Part shown: positions 1 through 6,723 of the stretch, in pieces
Layout of the letters: every line of letters begins with the position of its first letter
Position numbering within the stretch: position 1 is the first letter of the stretch
NCBI GenBank assembly: GCA_964425135.1
Contig: CAYRKW010000085.1
Coordinates: forward strand, 1 to 10,491
Origin: CAYLLD01 sp964425135
Lineage (GTDB): Bacteria > Pseudomonadota > Alphaproteobacteria > Rhodobacterales > Rhodobacteraceae
Length of the DNA stretch: 10,491 nucleotides
Direction of reading: 5' to 3'
Translations under genes and position numbers: made by a program
The notes under the pieces: generated by a model
Databases searched by the model: none
Seen by the model: the letters and a program-made list of their open reading frames with translations, nothing else
Told to the model about the DNA's origin: nothing

Positions 1-22
1 AAGCGCTGACGTCAGACACTTC

Positions 23-100
23 TGGTCCACCCTTTCCAGTCCACCCTTTGGTCCACCTTTTGACATGCAAAGGGTGGACCAGCTATGTTCAGCTATGAAC
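23..100. repeat. Direct and inverted TCCACC repeat cluster
   Basis: Three head-to-tail copies of a GTCCACC(C)TTT element begin at 25, 39 and 51, so they are spaced 14 and 12 bases apart. A fourth copy lies inverted at 69-81 (AAAGGGTGGACCA) and is an exact 13-base reverse complement of the first copy at 23-35. Immediately to the right, AGCTATG is repeated at 81-87 and 91-97. Also, GTTC (87-90) and GAAC (97-100) form a short inverted pair. The arrangement could be a multi-copy protein-binding site, a stem-loop, or the remnant of a small mobile repeat. Sequence alone does not decide. Confidence 0.6.
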
Positions 101-241
101 TAGTGACCTCATAAGTATTTGTGTATAAATCAATAAATTGAGAAGGTATGAGAAGCAAGGGCACCGCTGTTCAATGCCGCCCCCGGGCACCATTCTTTCT
201 CAACACACCTTCGGTTTGAGTTGGATCGCAAGACTGCTGAA

Positions 242-266
242 CAACCCGCTGAGGGGTTGATTTTTC
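242..266 (+). terminator. Hairpin plus T-run, plus-strand terminator
   Basis: CAACCC (242-247) pairs perfectly with GGGTTG (254-259) across a six-base loop, and is followed by ATTTTTC. The T-run is on the right, so the signal works for transcripts running left to right. It is therefore not the terminator of tctA, which reads right to left; no equally good signal is seen for tctA. The stem is short (6 bp), so strength is uncertain. Confidence 0.45.
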
Positions 267-303
267 TGGCGGATCGGTCTGGTGGGAATTTGGTTCAGCT
301 GAA

Positions 304-1815
304 TTAGTGGTCGCCGGGGGTCATCGCTTTTGCGCTTTGGTTCGCTTTGCGTGACGTGCGAATGATGGCGGCGACGGTGATTATTGTCAGGGTCCAGAAG
401 AACCAGGTGATGGGGCCACGCGCGAGGATTGTCAGATCGCTGCCGGACATGAGCATGGACTGGCGGAAGTTGTCCTCCAGAAGCGGTCCTAGGATGAAGG
501 CGATGAGGAAGGGGGCTGGCGGGATTTTTGCGCGGAGCATCAGGTATCCGACCCAACCCATCGCGAACATAACGCCGATATCGAAGACATTATTGTTCAC
601 TGCGAACACGCCGTAGATGCACAGCACTAGGACGGCGGGCATCAGAATGCGTTTGGGGATGTCGGCGACGAAGCGGAAGCCTCGGATCGCAACCGAGCCG
701 ACGATGAAGAGGAAGACCGAGCTGACGATCAGGCCGATGAACAGGCCATAGATGATATCGACGTTGAGGATAAACATCATTGGTCCCGGTTGTAGACCGT
801 GGATCATGAAGGCGCCGATGATGATGGCGGTGATGACATCGCCGGGCACGCCGAGCGCCAGAAGCGGGATCAGGGTGGCTCCGGCGACGCCGTTGTTGCC
901 GGCCTCGCTTGCAGCGACGCCCTCGATTTCGCCTTTTCCGAAGTTGTCTTTGTTCTTCGACGTGCGCCTTGCTTCGGAGTAGCTGAGGAAGGCGGACGGG
1001 GCGGCGCCGATGCCGGGGATTGACCCCAGAAACACGCCGATCAGGCTGCCCCTTATGATCGATTTGAGGCAGCGGACATATTCGCCAAGCGTTACCCATG
1101 CTTTGCCGAGCGAGCGGGCCTTGCCAAGATGCGCGGTCGGGTTCCAGGCCATTGCTATGATCTCTGGTATGGCGAAAAGACCGATGAGAACGGCGATGAA
1201 ATTCAGTCCGCCCATCATATTGGGATCACCGAATGTAAAGCGGTTGGTGCCATAGACGAGGTCAAGGCCGATGGTGGCCAACAATAGCCCCAGAATGGCC
1301 GACAGCGCGCCGCGAAGCAGGCTTTCGCCCGAAACGCCTGCGATAATGGTCAGCGAAAACAGGATCAGCGCGAAAAACTCTGGTGGTCCGAAGTTGAGCG
1401 CGAAACTGGCGAGCCATCCGGCGAAGACGATGAGCGCCAGGTTGGAGACGAAATCGGCTGTGCAGGAGGCCCAAAGCGCCATGCCAAGGGCTTTGCCCGC
1501 CTCGCCGCGTTCGGCCATGGGATAGCCATCAAGTATAGTGGCGGAAGATGCCGGAGTGCCCGGCGTTTTGATCAGGATCGCCGGGATGGAGCCGCCGAAT
1601 ATCCCGCCTTTGTAGACGCCCAGAAGGAGCAAGATACCGTTAATGGGCGCCATGGAGAAGGTGAAGGGCAGCGTGAGCGCCACGGCCATTGTTGCGGAGA
1701 GGCCGGGTATCGCCCCGCCGATCACGCCCACAACGACGCCCACGAAAAGCGACAGGAACGCTTCGGCATTTCCGACTAGTGAGAAGCCTGCGATGAGGCT
1801 GTCGATGAAGCTCAT
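304..1815 (-). CDS. tctA: TTT transporter large membrane subunit (TctA)
   Basis: This is the large, about 12-helix membrane subunit of a tripartite tricarboxylate transporter. It moves an organic anion delivered by TctC across the inner membrane using the ion gradient. The 503-residue product has the usual family length. Family-typical motifs are seen in order: GAIPGLSATMAVAL near residues 34-47; GGSIPAILIKTPGTP and the following ATILDGYP segment near 74-99; GSIPGIGAAPSAF near 264-276, an internal echo of the first motif that fits the known two-fold repeat of the family; EAGNNGVAGATLIPLLALGVPGD near 304-326; and GLQPGP near 340-345. The start at 1815 was chosen because it gives MSFIDSLIAGF, a normal TctA N-terminus, and because it overlaps the tctB stop as ATGA, implying translational coupling. 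The frame stays open further upstream, but that extra peptide is tctB read in another frame. Substrate is unknown; homologues take citrate, tricarballylate or other carboxylates. Confidence 0.95.
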   Translation of the reverse strand: MSFIDSLIAGFSLVGNAEAFLSLFVGVVVGVIGGAIPGLSATMAVALTLPFTFSMAPINGILLLLGVYKGGIFGGSIPAILIKTPGTPASSATILDGYPMAERGEAGKALGMALWASCTADFVSNLALIVFAGWLASFALNFGPPEFFALILFSLTIIAGVSGESLLRGALSAILGLLLATIGLDLVYGTNRFTFGDPNMMGGLNFIAVLIGLFAIPEIIAMAWNPTAHLGKARSLGKAWVTLGEYVRCLKSIIRGSLIGVFLGSIPGIGAAPSAFLSYSEARRTSKNKDNFGKGEIEGVAASEAGNNGVAGATLIPLLALGVPGDVITAIIIGAFMIHGLQPGPMMFILNVDIIYGLFIGLIVSSVFLFIVGSVAIRGFRFVADIPKRILMPAVLVLCIYGVFAVNNNVFDIGVMFAMGWVGYLMLRAKIPPAPFLIAFILGPLLEDNFRQSMLMSGSDLTILARGPITWFFWTLTIITVAAIIRTSRKANQSAKAMTPGDH

Positions 1816-2291
1816 GGCAGTCTCACCAAATCGCCCTGCGGGATGGCAACCCCCGCGACATGGGCAAAAAATGCATAGAGCAATAGCGGCACCAGCACAG
1901 CGCAGACGAGCGCTGTTTTGGTGTATCTGGTGCGGAACAGGAACGCGCTGGCTGCAAAGACGATCATGCAGGTCCAGACCATGCCAAGCCTTGGCATCGC
2001 CCACATGGTTGCCACCATGAGCACGGCGAGACTTATGAGGCGCAGCCACGGCGCGCCTTCTGCCGGTGGCTCTTCGGCCTCTTTGGAGGGATTGGCGCGG
2101 GTCAGCAGCAATCCAACCCCGGTCATCGCCAGAAAGCCGGAGAGCACATAGGGCCAGAAGGTGGGTGACAGAATGATGTTTCTGACGTTGGAGGGGCTGA
2201 AGACCCAGTTCGGGATGGCAATAAGGGCGAGAAACGCCGCTGCTGCCAAGGCGACAAGTCCAAGTTTCGTGTTCAGATCATCGAAGGACAC
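1812..2291 (-). CDS. tctB: TTT transporter small membrane subunit (TctB)
   Basis: This is the small integral-membrane subunit of the TTT transporter, a partner of TctA with a poorly defined role. The 159-residue product is the expected size. It shows four to five hydrophobic segments (roughly residues 9-28, 46-64, 82-100, 103-120 and 126-146), a SPTFWPYVLSG segment near 42-52, and the common C-terminal pattern ending in VAIPQGDLVRLP. The start is a GTG at 2291. It is supported by the Shine-Dalgarno GAGGAA (complement of 2300-2305) with an eight-base spacer. The stop overlaps the tctA start by four bases (ATGA). It is separated from tctC by 69 bases that contain a terminator-like hairpin. TctB sequences are poorly conserved, so the assignment leans on position and topology as well as sequence. 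Confidence 0.88.
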   Translation of the reverse strand: MSFDDLNTKLGLVALAAAAFLALIAIPNWVFSPSNVRNIILSPTFWPYVLSGFLAMTGVGLLLTRANPSKEAEEPPAEGAPWLRLISLAVLMVATMWAMPRLGMVWTCMIVFAASAFLFRTRYTKTALVCAVLVPLLLYAFFAHVAGVAIPQGDLVRLP

Positions 2292-2305
2292 GCGGCGGTT
2301 TCCTC

Positions 2306-2341
2306 AAAAATGCGGCGGGCCACCTTTTGAAACTGGCCCGC
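2306..2341 (-). terminator. Attenuator-like hairpin between tctC and tctB
   Basis: Read on the minus strand, GCGGGCCA (2341-2334) pairs perfectly with TGGCCCGC (2322-2315) around an 11-base loop. CGCA and then five T (complement of 2310-2306) follow. It lies just after the tctC stop and just before the tctB Shine-Dalgarno. Partial termination, or protection of the tctC mRNA 3' end, would raise TctC relative to TctB/TctA. The T-run starts four bases from the stem, so termination is probably incomplete, which fits an attenuator. Confidence 0.6.
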
Positions 2342-2360
2342 GCGATGCGCCTTTGGGGGG

Positions 2361-3338
2361 TTAGCCCTCGATCCGCATTCCAAGGCGATCTACCAAGGCA
2401 CGGAACTTGTTGTATTGGCCTTCGATGAACTCATTTGCGCTCGCAGGATCCATTAACTCGATGACAGAGCCCCGCGATTGCATTTGCTCCAGGAACGTCG
2501 CATCCGCCGTGGCGGTCGCCATCCAAGCGCCCCACTTATCGGCCACATCGTCGGGCAGGCCAGCAGGTCCGGCGATTCCGGTCCAGCCGACGAGCTGGTT
2601 TAACTCCGGCTTGCCCAGATCGTTTGCGGTAGGTGCATCAAACCCAACCACGGGTTCAGCTGTTGTCACCATAAGCGGGGTGAGCTGACCGTTGGCAACA
2701 AAGCTCGCCAGCGCTGAAGAGTTGGTACACAGGAATGTGGCCGTTCCGTTCAGCACAGCAGTCGCCGCAGCACCGCCACCTTGTTGCGGGATATGTGTCG
2801 CTTTATCGAGTGGATTTTCCACGCCAAACTCATCTAGCACCATCACGGCGGCCAGATGCAGAAGCGATCCAACGCCAGATGAGGAATAGGTCACGCCGCC
2901 GTCTTCGACTTTGGCAACCAGGTCCTCCATCGAGCCAATGCCCGAAGAAGGTGCTACGGCACAGGCGACCGGATTGATCTCATAGACAGTGACAAAGCGG
3001 AAATCGTCGAGCGTGTAGGGCAGTGTCGCCTTCATCGCCGGGTTCACCGAATGCGACCCAACACGCGCGAACAGCATGGTGTAGCCATCTGCATTGGCAT
3101 TTTGCACAGCAACAGACCCTGTCGCGCCGCCCGCGCCAGTGACATTGGCCATGACAAGCGCCTTGCCGACCGCTTCGCCCAGTGGCTCGGCAATTGTGCG
3201 CGCGGAAATATCAGTCGCGCCACCTGCGCCGTAGGGGATTACCATATTGATGGGACGCTCAGGGTATTCCGCAAAAGCAGCCGTCCCCGTCACCATTGTT
3301 GCAAGCATGGCGGCAGACGCCAGTCGTTTGATGGTCAT
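2361..3338 (-). CDS. tctC: TTT periplasmic substrate-binding protein (TctC)
   Basis: This is the Bug/TctC-family extracytoplasmic receptor that captures the substrate and delivers it to TctA/TctB. The 325-residue product begins with a Sec signal peptide (MTIKRLASAAMLATMVTG..., predicted cleavage after AFA at residue 23). The mature chain starts EYPERPINMVIPYGAGGATD, the characteristic family opening: a YP-x-RPI strand followed by the PYGAGG(A/G)TD ligand loop. GAGGATGSVAVQNANADGYTML and SSSGVGSLLHLAA are further family landmarks. The start at 3338 was preferred over one 39 bases upstream because it places a clean signal peptide at the N-terminus and has GGGAGGAAG as Shine-Dalgarno just upstream. 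It is the first gene of tctCBA and is divergent from dctP. Most Bug proteins bind carboxylates or amino-acid-like ligands; which one applies here cannot be told. Confidence 0.95.
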   Translation of the reverse strand: MTIKRLASAAMLATMVTGTAAFAEYPERPINMVIPYGAGGATDISARTIAEPLGEAVGKALVMANVTGAGGATGSVAVQNANADGYTMLFARVGSHSVNPAMKATLPYTLDDFRFVTVYEINPVACAVAPSSGIGSMEDLVAKVEDGGVTYSSSGVGSLLHLAAVMVLDEFGVENPLDKATHIPQQGGGAAATAVLNGTATFLCTNSSALASFVANGQLTPLMVTTAEPVVGFDAPTANDLGKPELNQLVGWTGIAGPAGLPDDVADKWGAWMATATADATFLEQMQSRGSVIELMDPASANEFIEGQYNKFRALVDRLGMRIEG

Positions 3339-3424
3339 AACTTCCTCCCAGAATGTTTCCCGATTTTTCGGTGTCAAATCAGGATAGCCGCAAGAATGTG
3401 CCTAGGGAAGTGAATTGCGCGAGC

Positions 3425-3448
3425 GCGGTCGTTTGGTGTCCAGACCGC
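3425..3448. repeat. Inverted repeat GCGGTC/GACCGC, possible operator
   Basis: GCGGTC (3425-3430) and GACCGC (3443-3448) are exact reverse complements 12 bases apart. TGG/CCA (3434-3436 and 3440-3442) lies nested inside. It sits mid-way in the divergent tctC/dctP region, a normal place for a shared operator. It could equally be a chance GC-rich hairpin. Confidence 0.4.
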
Positions 3449-3510
3449 TTTGAGTGATGCCTTCGATAAGCTCCAACAATTTCTTCATTGGCCTTTGGGC
3501 ACAGATGCGC

Positions 3511-3528
3511 TTTGATGGCATCATCAAA
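3511..3528. repeat. Inverted repeat TTTGATG/CATCAAA before dctP
   Basis: TTTGATG (3511-3517) and CATCAAA (3522-3528) are exact reverse complements around a four-base GCAT centre. The right arm ends five bases before the dctP Shine-Dalgarno (3534-3540). It could be an operator bound by a dimeric regulator, or an mRNA hairpin next to the ribosome binding site. Neither is proven. Confidence 0.45.
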
Positions 3529-3549
3529 AATCTGGGAGGACTTTCGAAA

Positions 3550-4560
3550 ATGAACAAATATCTTAGTCGCACGGCAATCGCAGCGGTTGTGCTCGCGTTT
3601 GGCACAGAGGCAATGGCGGTTGAGTGGAATGTATCGCTTTGGGGCAAGCGCCGTGCGTTTACCGAGCATGTTGAGAAGCTGGCCGAATTGGTGAGCGAGA
3701 AAACAGGCGGTGAGTTTACGCTGAACATCAGCTATGGTGGTTTGTCGAAGAACCGCGAGAACCTCGATGGGATCTCCATCGGTGCGTTCGAGATGGCGCA
3801 GTTTTGTGCGGGCTATCACCGGGACAAGAACCCGTCGATCACCGTTCTTGAGTTGCCATTCCTTGGCGTAACCTCGCTGGAGAAGGAAGTTGAGCTGTCG
3901 ATGGCTGTTTACGAGCATCCGGCAACGGTTGCTGATCTGGCGCGCTGGAATGCGACGCTGCTGATGCCCTCGCCTCTGCCACAATACAACATTGTCGGTG
4001 TTGGCGATGCGCCTGCGAAACTCTCCGACTTTGAGGGTCTGAGCGTTCGGGCAACAGGCGGTATCGGCAAAGCGATGGAAGCCATCGGTGCGGTTCCAAC
4101 GTCGATGTCCGCGACCGAAGTGCGTCAGGCGATGGATTCGGGTGTGGTGAAAGCGGTTAGCTTCGCGCCGCACGCGCACATGTCCTTTGGCACGATTGAG
4201 AATGCAAGCTGGTGGACCACAAACCTCAACCCCGGCACGGTGAACTGTCCGGTTGTGGTGAATACAGATGCGCTCAATGGTTTGTCCGATGCCCATCGTG
4301 AGGCGCTTATGAGTTCGGTTGACGCATCGCTCGATCACTATATCGCCAACTACAACGGTGCGACCATGGATGCCTGGGGTCCGGCGCTTGAGGAGCGTGG
4401 TATTGCGAAAGTGAGTTTCGCGGATGAAGAGATCGCGGCGTTCAAAGAGGCGGCGGCTGCACCTGCGGCTGAGGCCTGGATTGCACAAAACGCAGAAGCC
4501 GGTCTGCCTGCGCAAGAGCTTTATGACATGGTCACAGGCATGATTGCCAAGACCAACTAG
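3550..4560 (+). CDS. dctP: TRAP transporter substrate-binding protein (DctP family)
   Basis: This is the periplasmic receptor of a TRAP transporter. It binds an organic acid, usually through its carboxylate, and delivers it to the DctQ/DctM membrane complex. The 336-residue product starts with a signal peptide (MNKYLSRTAIAAVVLAFGTE, predicted cleavage after AMA at residue 23). The mature sequence begins VEWNVSLWG and follows the DctP pattern: FTEHVEKLAELVSEKTGGEFTLNI, then GAFEMAQFCAGY, then LELPFLG. LSDFEGLSVRATGGIGKAMEAIGA follows, in which Arg167 is at the position of the conserved ligand-carboxylate arginine of the family, then SATEVRQAMDSGVVKA. ATG 3550 was chosen over an in-frame ATG at 3454 because it has a GGGAGGA ribosome site and gives a proper signal peptide. 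The gene is followed by a strong hairpin and then dctQ. Substrate is not predictable from these motifs. Confidence 0.94.
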   Translation: MNKYLSRTAIAAVVLAFGTEAMAVEWNVSLWGKRRAFTEHVEKLAELVSEKTGGEFTLNISYGGLSKNRENLDGISIGAFEMAQFCAGYHRDKNPSITVLELPFLGVTSLEKEVELSMAVYEHPATVADLARWNATLLMPSPLPQYNIVGVGDAPAKLSDFEGLSVRATGGIGKAMEAIGAVPTSMSATEVRQAMDSGVVKAVSFAPHAHMSFGTIENASWWTTNLNPGTVNCPVVVNTDALNGLSDAHREALMSSVDASLDHYIANYNGATMDAWGPALEERGIAKVSFADEEIAAFKEAAAAPAAEAWIAQNAEAGLPAQELYDMVTGMIAKTN

Positions 4561-4572
4561 TCAAATGATTTG

Positions 4573-4610
4573 CCCCGCCCGATGTGATTTTTCATCGGGC
4601 GGGGGCTTTT
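4573..4610 (+). terminator. Strong hairpin-T-run between dctP and dctQ
   Basis: CCCCGCCCGATG (4573-4584) pairs without mismatch with CATCGGGCGGGG (4593-4604) around an eight-base loop. GC and TTTT (4607-4610) follow. This is a textbook intrinsic terminator, located inside the operon between the binding-protein gene and the membrane-subunit genes. It probably terminates most transcripts after dctP or protects the dctP mRNA 3' end, leaving dctQM at a lower level. Confidence 0.85.
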
Positions 4611-4635
4611 ACGATTTTCAAACATTGAGGACAGT

Positions 4636-5259
4636 ATGGCGACCGCATCGCTGGTGCTAACCGATGACAGCTTGCTGAGCCGGATTGATCAGGCGTTGCT
4701 GCGAGTCGAGCGCGTCTTTGCGCTTGTGAGCGGGCTGGCGGTCTTTGCGCTGATGATCCTTGCCGTCGTCTCGGTCAGCGGGCGCAATGCGTTCAACAAT
4801 CCGCTTCCCGGGTATGTGGATTGGATCGAGCAGGCGATGCCGCTGATCGCCTTCATGGGGATCTCTTTCGTGATGCGCGAGGGCGGGCATATACGGATGG
4901 ATATTCTTGTCGGGCGGCTTCGCGGGCGGCTTCTTTATATCGTCGAGTTGATCACCACGATTGCCATTCTGGTGCTGATGGTGCTTCTGGTCTGGGGAAC
5001 CTGGGCGCATTTTGCGCGGAGTTTTGACTTTGCAGCGCCGATGTGGAGCCGCGACAGCTCGATGGATATTGCCCTGCCGATCTGGCCTGCCAAATTGCTG
5101 GCGCCCGTGGCGTTTTTTGTGCTTTGCCTGCGGCTGCTGCTGCAAATATGGGCCTATGGTCGCGCCATTCGCACTGGTACAGCCATTGCGGTGCCGCTGA
5201 TCGCTGATGCCGCCAAACAGGCGCGCATGGAAGCAGAGCAACTGAAGGATGACGCCTGA
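4636..5259 (+). CDS. dctQ: TRAP transporter small membrane subunit (DctQ)
   Basis: This is the four-helix small membrane subunit of the TRAP complex, which packs against DctM. The 207-residue product shows hydrophobic segments at about residues 27-48, 64-81, 98-121 and 147-172. The FVMREGGHIRMDIL motif after the second segment (78-91) is the family hallmark. A Shine-Dalgarno-like TGAGGAC lies upstream of ATG 4636. A short polar tail (AAKQARMEAEQLKDDA) closes the protein. The TGA stop shares its A with the ATG of dctM (TGATG), so translation of the two is likely coupled. It lies 75 bases after dctP, with a terminator-like hairpin between them. Confidence 0.93.
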   Translation: MATASLVLTDDSLLSRIDQALLRVERVFALVSGLAVFALMILAVVSVSGRNAFNNPLPGYVDWIEQAMPLIAFMGISFVMREGGHIRMDILVGRLRGRLLYIVELITTIAILVLMVLLVWGTWAHFARSFDFAAPMWSRDSSMDIALPIWPAKLLAPVAFFVLCLRLLLQIWAYGRAIRTGTAIAVPLIADAAKQARMEAEQLKDDA

Positions 5260-6659
5260 TGGAGCCGATTGACATTGGCCTTTGGGTCACGGGGATCCTG
5301 CTGGTTCTGGTGGTTTTAGGCATGCGCGTGGCCTTCGCGGCGGCGCTTGCTGGAATGGTCGGGTTGATCTGGATATTCTGGGCGAAGAAAAACTACGGGA
5401 TTGGAGACTTTGGCTGGGCCTTGGGAGTCGCGGTCAAAACTGCGGGGCAAGTGCCGCATTCGAAAGTGTCGAGCCAGGCGCTGTCGCTGATCCCGACCTT
5501 CATCCTGATCGGTTATCTCGCCTATTACGCAGGCCTGACCAAAGCGCTGTTTGAAGCGGCGAAAAGATGGATCGCGTGGGTGCCGGGCGGATTGGCGGTC
5601 TCAACCGTGTTCGCAACCGCAGGATTTGCCGCCGTCTCCGGCGCGTCGGTTGCGACATCGGCGGTGTTTGCGCGTATCGCGATCCCGGAGATGCTCAAGA
5701 TCGGGTATGACAAGCGTTTTGCAGCGGGTGTGGTTGCGGCGGGCGGCACCTTGGCCTCGCTGATCCCGCCGTCTGCAATCCTTGTGATTTACGCGATTAT
5801 CGTTGAGCAGGATGTGGGGAAACTGCTGCTGGCTGGATTTATCCCCGGCGCGTTTTCGGCGCTGATCTACGGCCTGCTGATCATCGGCATGGCGCTCACG
5901 ATCAAGGGCTTTGGCCCGCCGGTTGGCGGCTTTACCTGGAAAGAGCGGCTGATATCGCTGCCGCCCGCGCTGCCCATCGTGTTCGTCGTCGTGACGATCA
6001 TCTGCTTTGTCTACAACCCGTTCGGCGGCGATGCCTGGGGGACGCCGACCGAAGGCGGCGCGATTGGTGCGTTTGTGGTGTTCCTGATGGCGCTCTATCG
6101 CGGGATGCGCTGGACGCAACTCAAGGAAGCCCTGCTGGAAACCGCGAAACTCAGCGTCATGATCTTCACGATCATCTGGGGCGTTTTGATCTATGTGCGG
6201 TTCTTAGGCTTTGCCGATCTGCCGGGCGCGTTCTCGGACTGGATCACCTCGCTGACCATGTCACCGATGGTGATCCTGATCTGCATTCTTCTCGCCTATG
6301 CGGTGCTGGGGATGTTCATGGATGCCATAGGGATGCTGCTCTTGACTCTTCCGGTGGTCTATCCGGCTGTGATGGCGCTAAACGGTGGCGAGGCGGTGAG
6401 CGCAGCGGACAGCACCTTTGGTATGTCCGGCCCGATGTGCGCGATCTGGTTCGGTATTCTGGTGGTCAAGATGGCGGAGTTCTGTCTGATCACCCCGCCT
6501 ATTGGTCTCAACTGTTTTGTCGTCGCTGGCGTGCGGGATGATCTGACCGTGCAGGATGTGTTCAAAGGCGTGACGCCGTTTTTCATCGCGGATGGGGTGA
6601 CAATTGCGCTGCTGGTGGCCTTCCCTTGGATCGTGCTCTGGCTGCCGAGCCTTGCCTGA
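5259..6659 (+). CDS. dctM: TRAP transporter large membrane subunit (DctM)
   Basis: This is the large, elevator-type membrane subunit that carries the substrate, with sodium-coupled import in characterised TRAP systems. The 466-residue product is slightly longer than the common 425-440. Typical features are GFAAVSGASVATSAVFARIAIP (near 122-143); GTLASLIPPSAILVIYAI (163-180), the first hairpin-loop motif; AGFIPG (192-197); PTEGGAIGAF (263-272); GMFMDAIGMLLLTLPVVYP (351-369); and ITPPIGLNCFVVAG (411-424), the symmetry-related second motif. The start overlaps the dctQ stop by one base, with GAAGGAT eight bases upstream as ribosome site. The segment at about residues 40-75, before the LIPTFILIGYLAYYAG helix, is longer and more polar than I expect for the family and may account for the extra length. 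Substrate unknown. Confidence 0.94.
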   Translation: MEPIDIGLWVTGILLVLVVLGMRVAFAAALAGMVGLIWIFWAKKNYGIGDFGWALGVAVKTAGQVPHSKVSSQALSLIPTFILIGYLAYYAGLTKALFEAAKRWIAWVPGGLAVSTVFATAGFAAVSGASVATSAVFARIAIPEMLKIGYDKRFAAGVVAAGGTLASLIPPSAILVIYAIIVEQDVGKLLLAGFIPGAFSALIYGLLIIGMALTIKGFGPPVGGFTWKERLISLPPALPIVFVVVTIICFVYNPFGGDAWGTPTEGGAIGAFVVFLMALYRGMRWTQLKEALLETAKLSVMIFTIIWGVLIYVRFLGFADLPGAFSDWITSLTMSPMVILICILLAYAVLGMFMDAIGMLLLTLPVVYPAVMALNGGEAVSAADSTFGMSGPMCAIWFGILVVKMAEFCLITPPIGLNCFVVAGVRDDLTVQDVFKGVTPFFIADGVTIALLVAFPWIVLWLPSLA

Positions 6660-6700
6660 ATAAAAGAAGCGACCCGGAAGCGTGTGCCGCCGGATCGCTT
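6659..6700 (-). terminator. Terminator of the 6724-8733 gene, possibly bidirectional
   Basis: AAGCGA-C-CCGG (6667-6677) pairs with CCGG-A-TCGCTT (6690-6700), with one mismatch and a 12-base loop. On the minus strand the stem is followed by CTTTTATT, which overlaps the dctM stop codon. This suits termination of the minus-strand gene ending at 6724. On the plus strand the stem is followed only by GGTTCTC, so it would be a weak stop for dctM. Confidence 0.6.
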
Positions 6701-6723
6701 GGTTCTCATCTGCTTAGCTTAGC

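Larger units (their letters stand above)
1..303. other. Gene-free left flank with repeats
   Basis: No credible coding region is seen in these 303 bases. The first 100 bases hold the TCCACC repeat cluster described separately. Bases 100-150 are clearly AT-richer than the rest of the window and include a TATAAA-like stretch at 124-129, but no convincing -35 partner is visible. GGGCACC occurs twice (159-165 and 185-191). A weak hairpin, CTCAA/TTGAG, spans 199-220. A plus-strand terminator-like hairpin lies at 242-266. The tctA stop codon (304-306) closes the region on the right. Whatever the plus-strand terminator serves must begin either within this stretch or left of the window edge. Confidence 0.6.
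3339..3549. promoter_or_regulatory. Divergent promoter region, tctCBA / dctPQM
   Basis: These 211 bases separate two divergently transcribed transporter operons and must contain the promoters of both unless one is read through. Two inverted repeats (3425-3448 and 3511-3528) are listed separately. The dctP Shine-Dalgarno is GGGAGGA at 3534-3540, nine bases before ATG. A TTGACA hexamer on the minus strand (complement of 3372-3377) looks like a -35 box. However, its matching -10 would fall on the tctC ribosome binding site, so I do not assign it. CCGA/TCGG (3360-3371) flanks a T-run close to tctC. No regulator gene is present in the window. Confidence 0.6.

Noticed and set aside
25..81. The spaced TCCACC repeats could suggest a short CRISPR array.
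   Set aside because: Repeat units are only about 11 bases, spacers 1-3 bases, one copy is inverted, and no cas gene is present.
159..193. TTCAATG followed by a ...GGGCACCA ending looks like the 3' half of a tRNA or tmRNA.
   Set aside because: The five bases before and after the would-be T-loop do not pair, and no 5' half or acceptor partner is seen.
1816..2049. Upstream in-frame extension of tctA to 2049.
   Set aside because: The extra residues are tctB read out of frame and do not resemble TctA. The ATGA overlap at 1812-1815 marks the real start.
3372..3377. Exact TTGACA on the minus strand as the tctC -35 box.
   Set aside because: The -10 at normal spacing is poor and would overlap the tctC ribosome binding site, leaving no 5' leader.
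3454..3549. Upstream in-frame start of dctP at 3454.
   Set aside because: It would put 32 non-signal residues before a perfect signal peptide. ATG 3550 has a good ribosome site.
3379..4515. A 378-codon open frame on the minus strand opposite dctP.
   Set aside because: The product is Arg/His/Cys-rich with no family resemblance, and it is antisense to a clear TRAP receptor gene.
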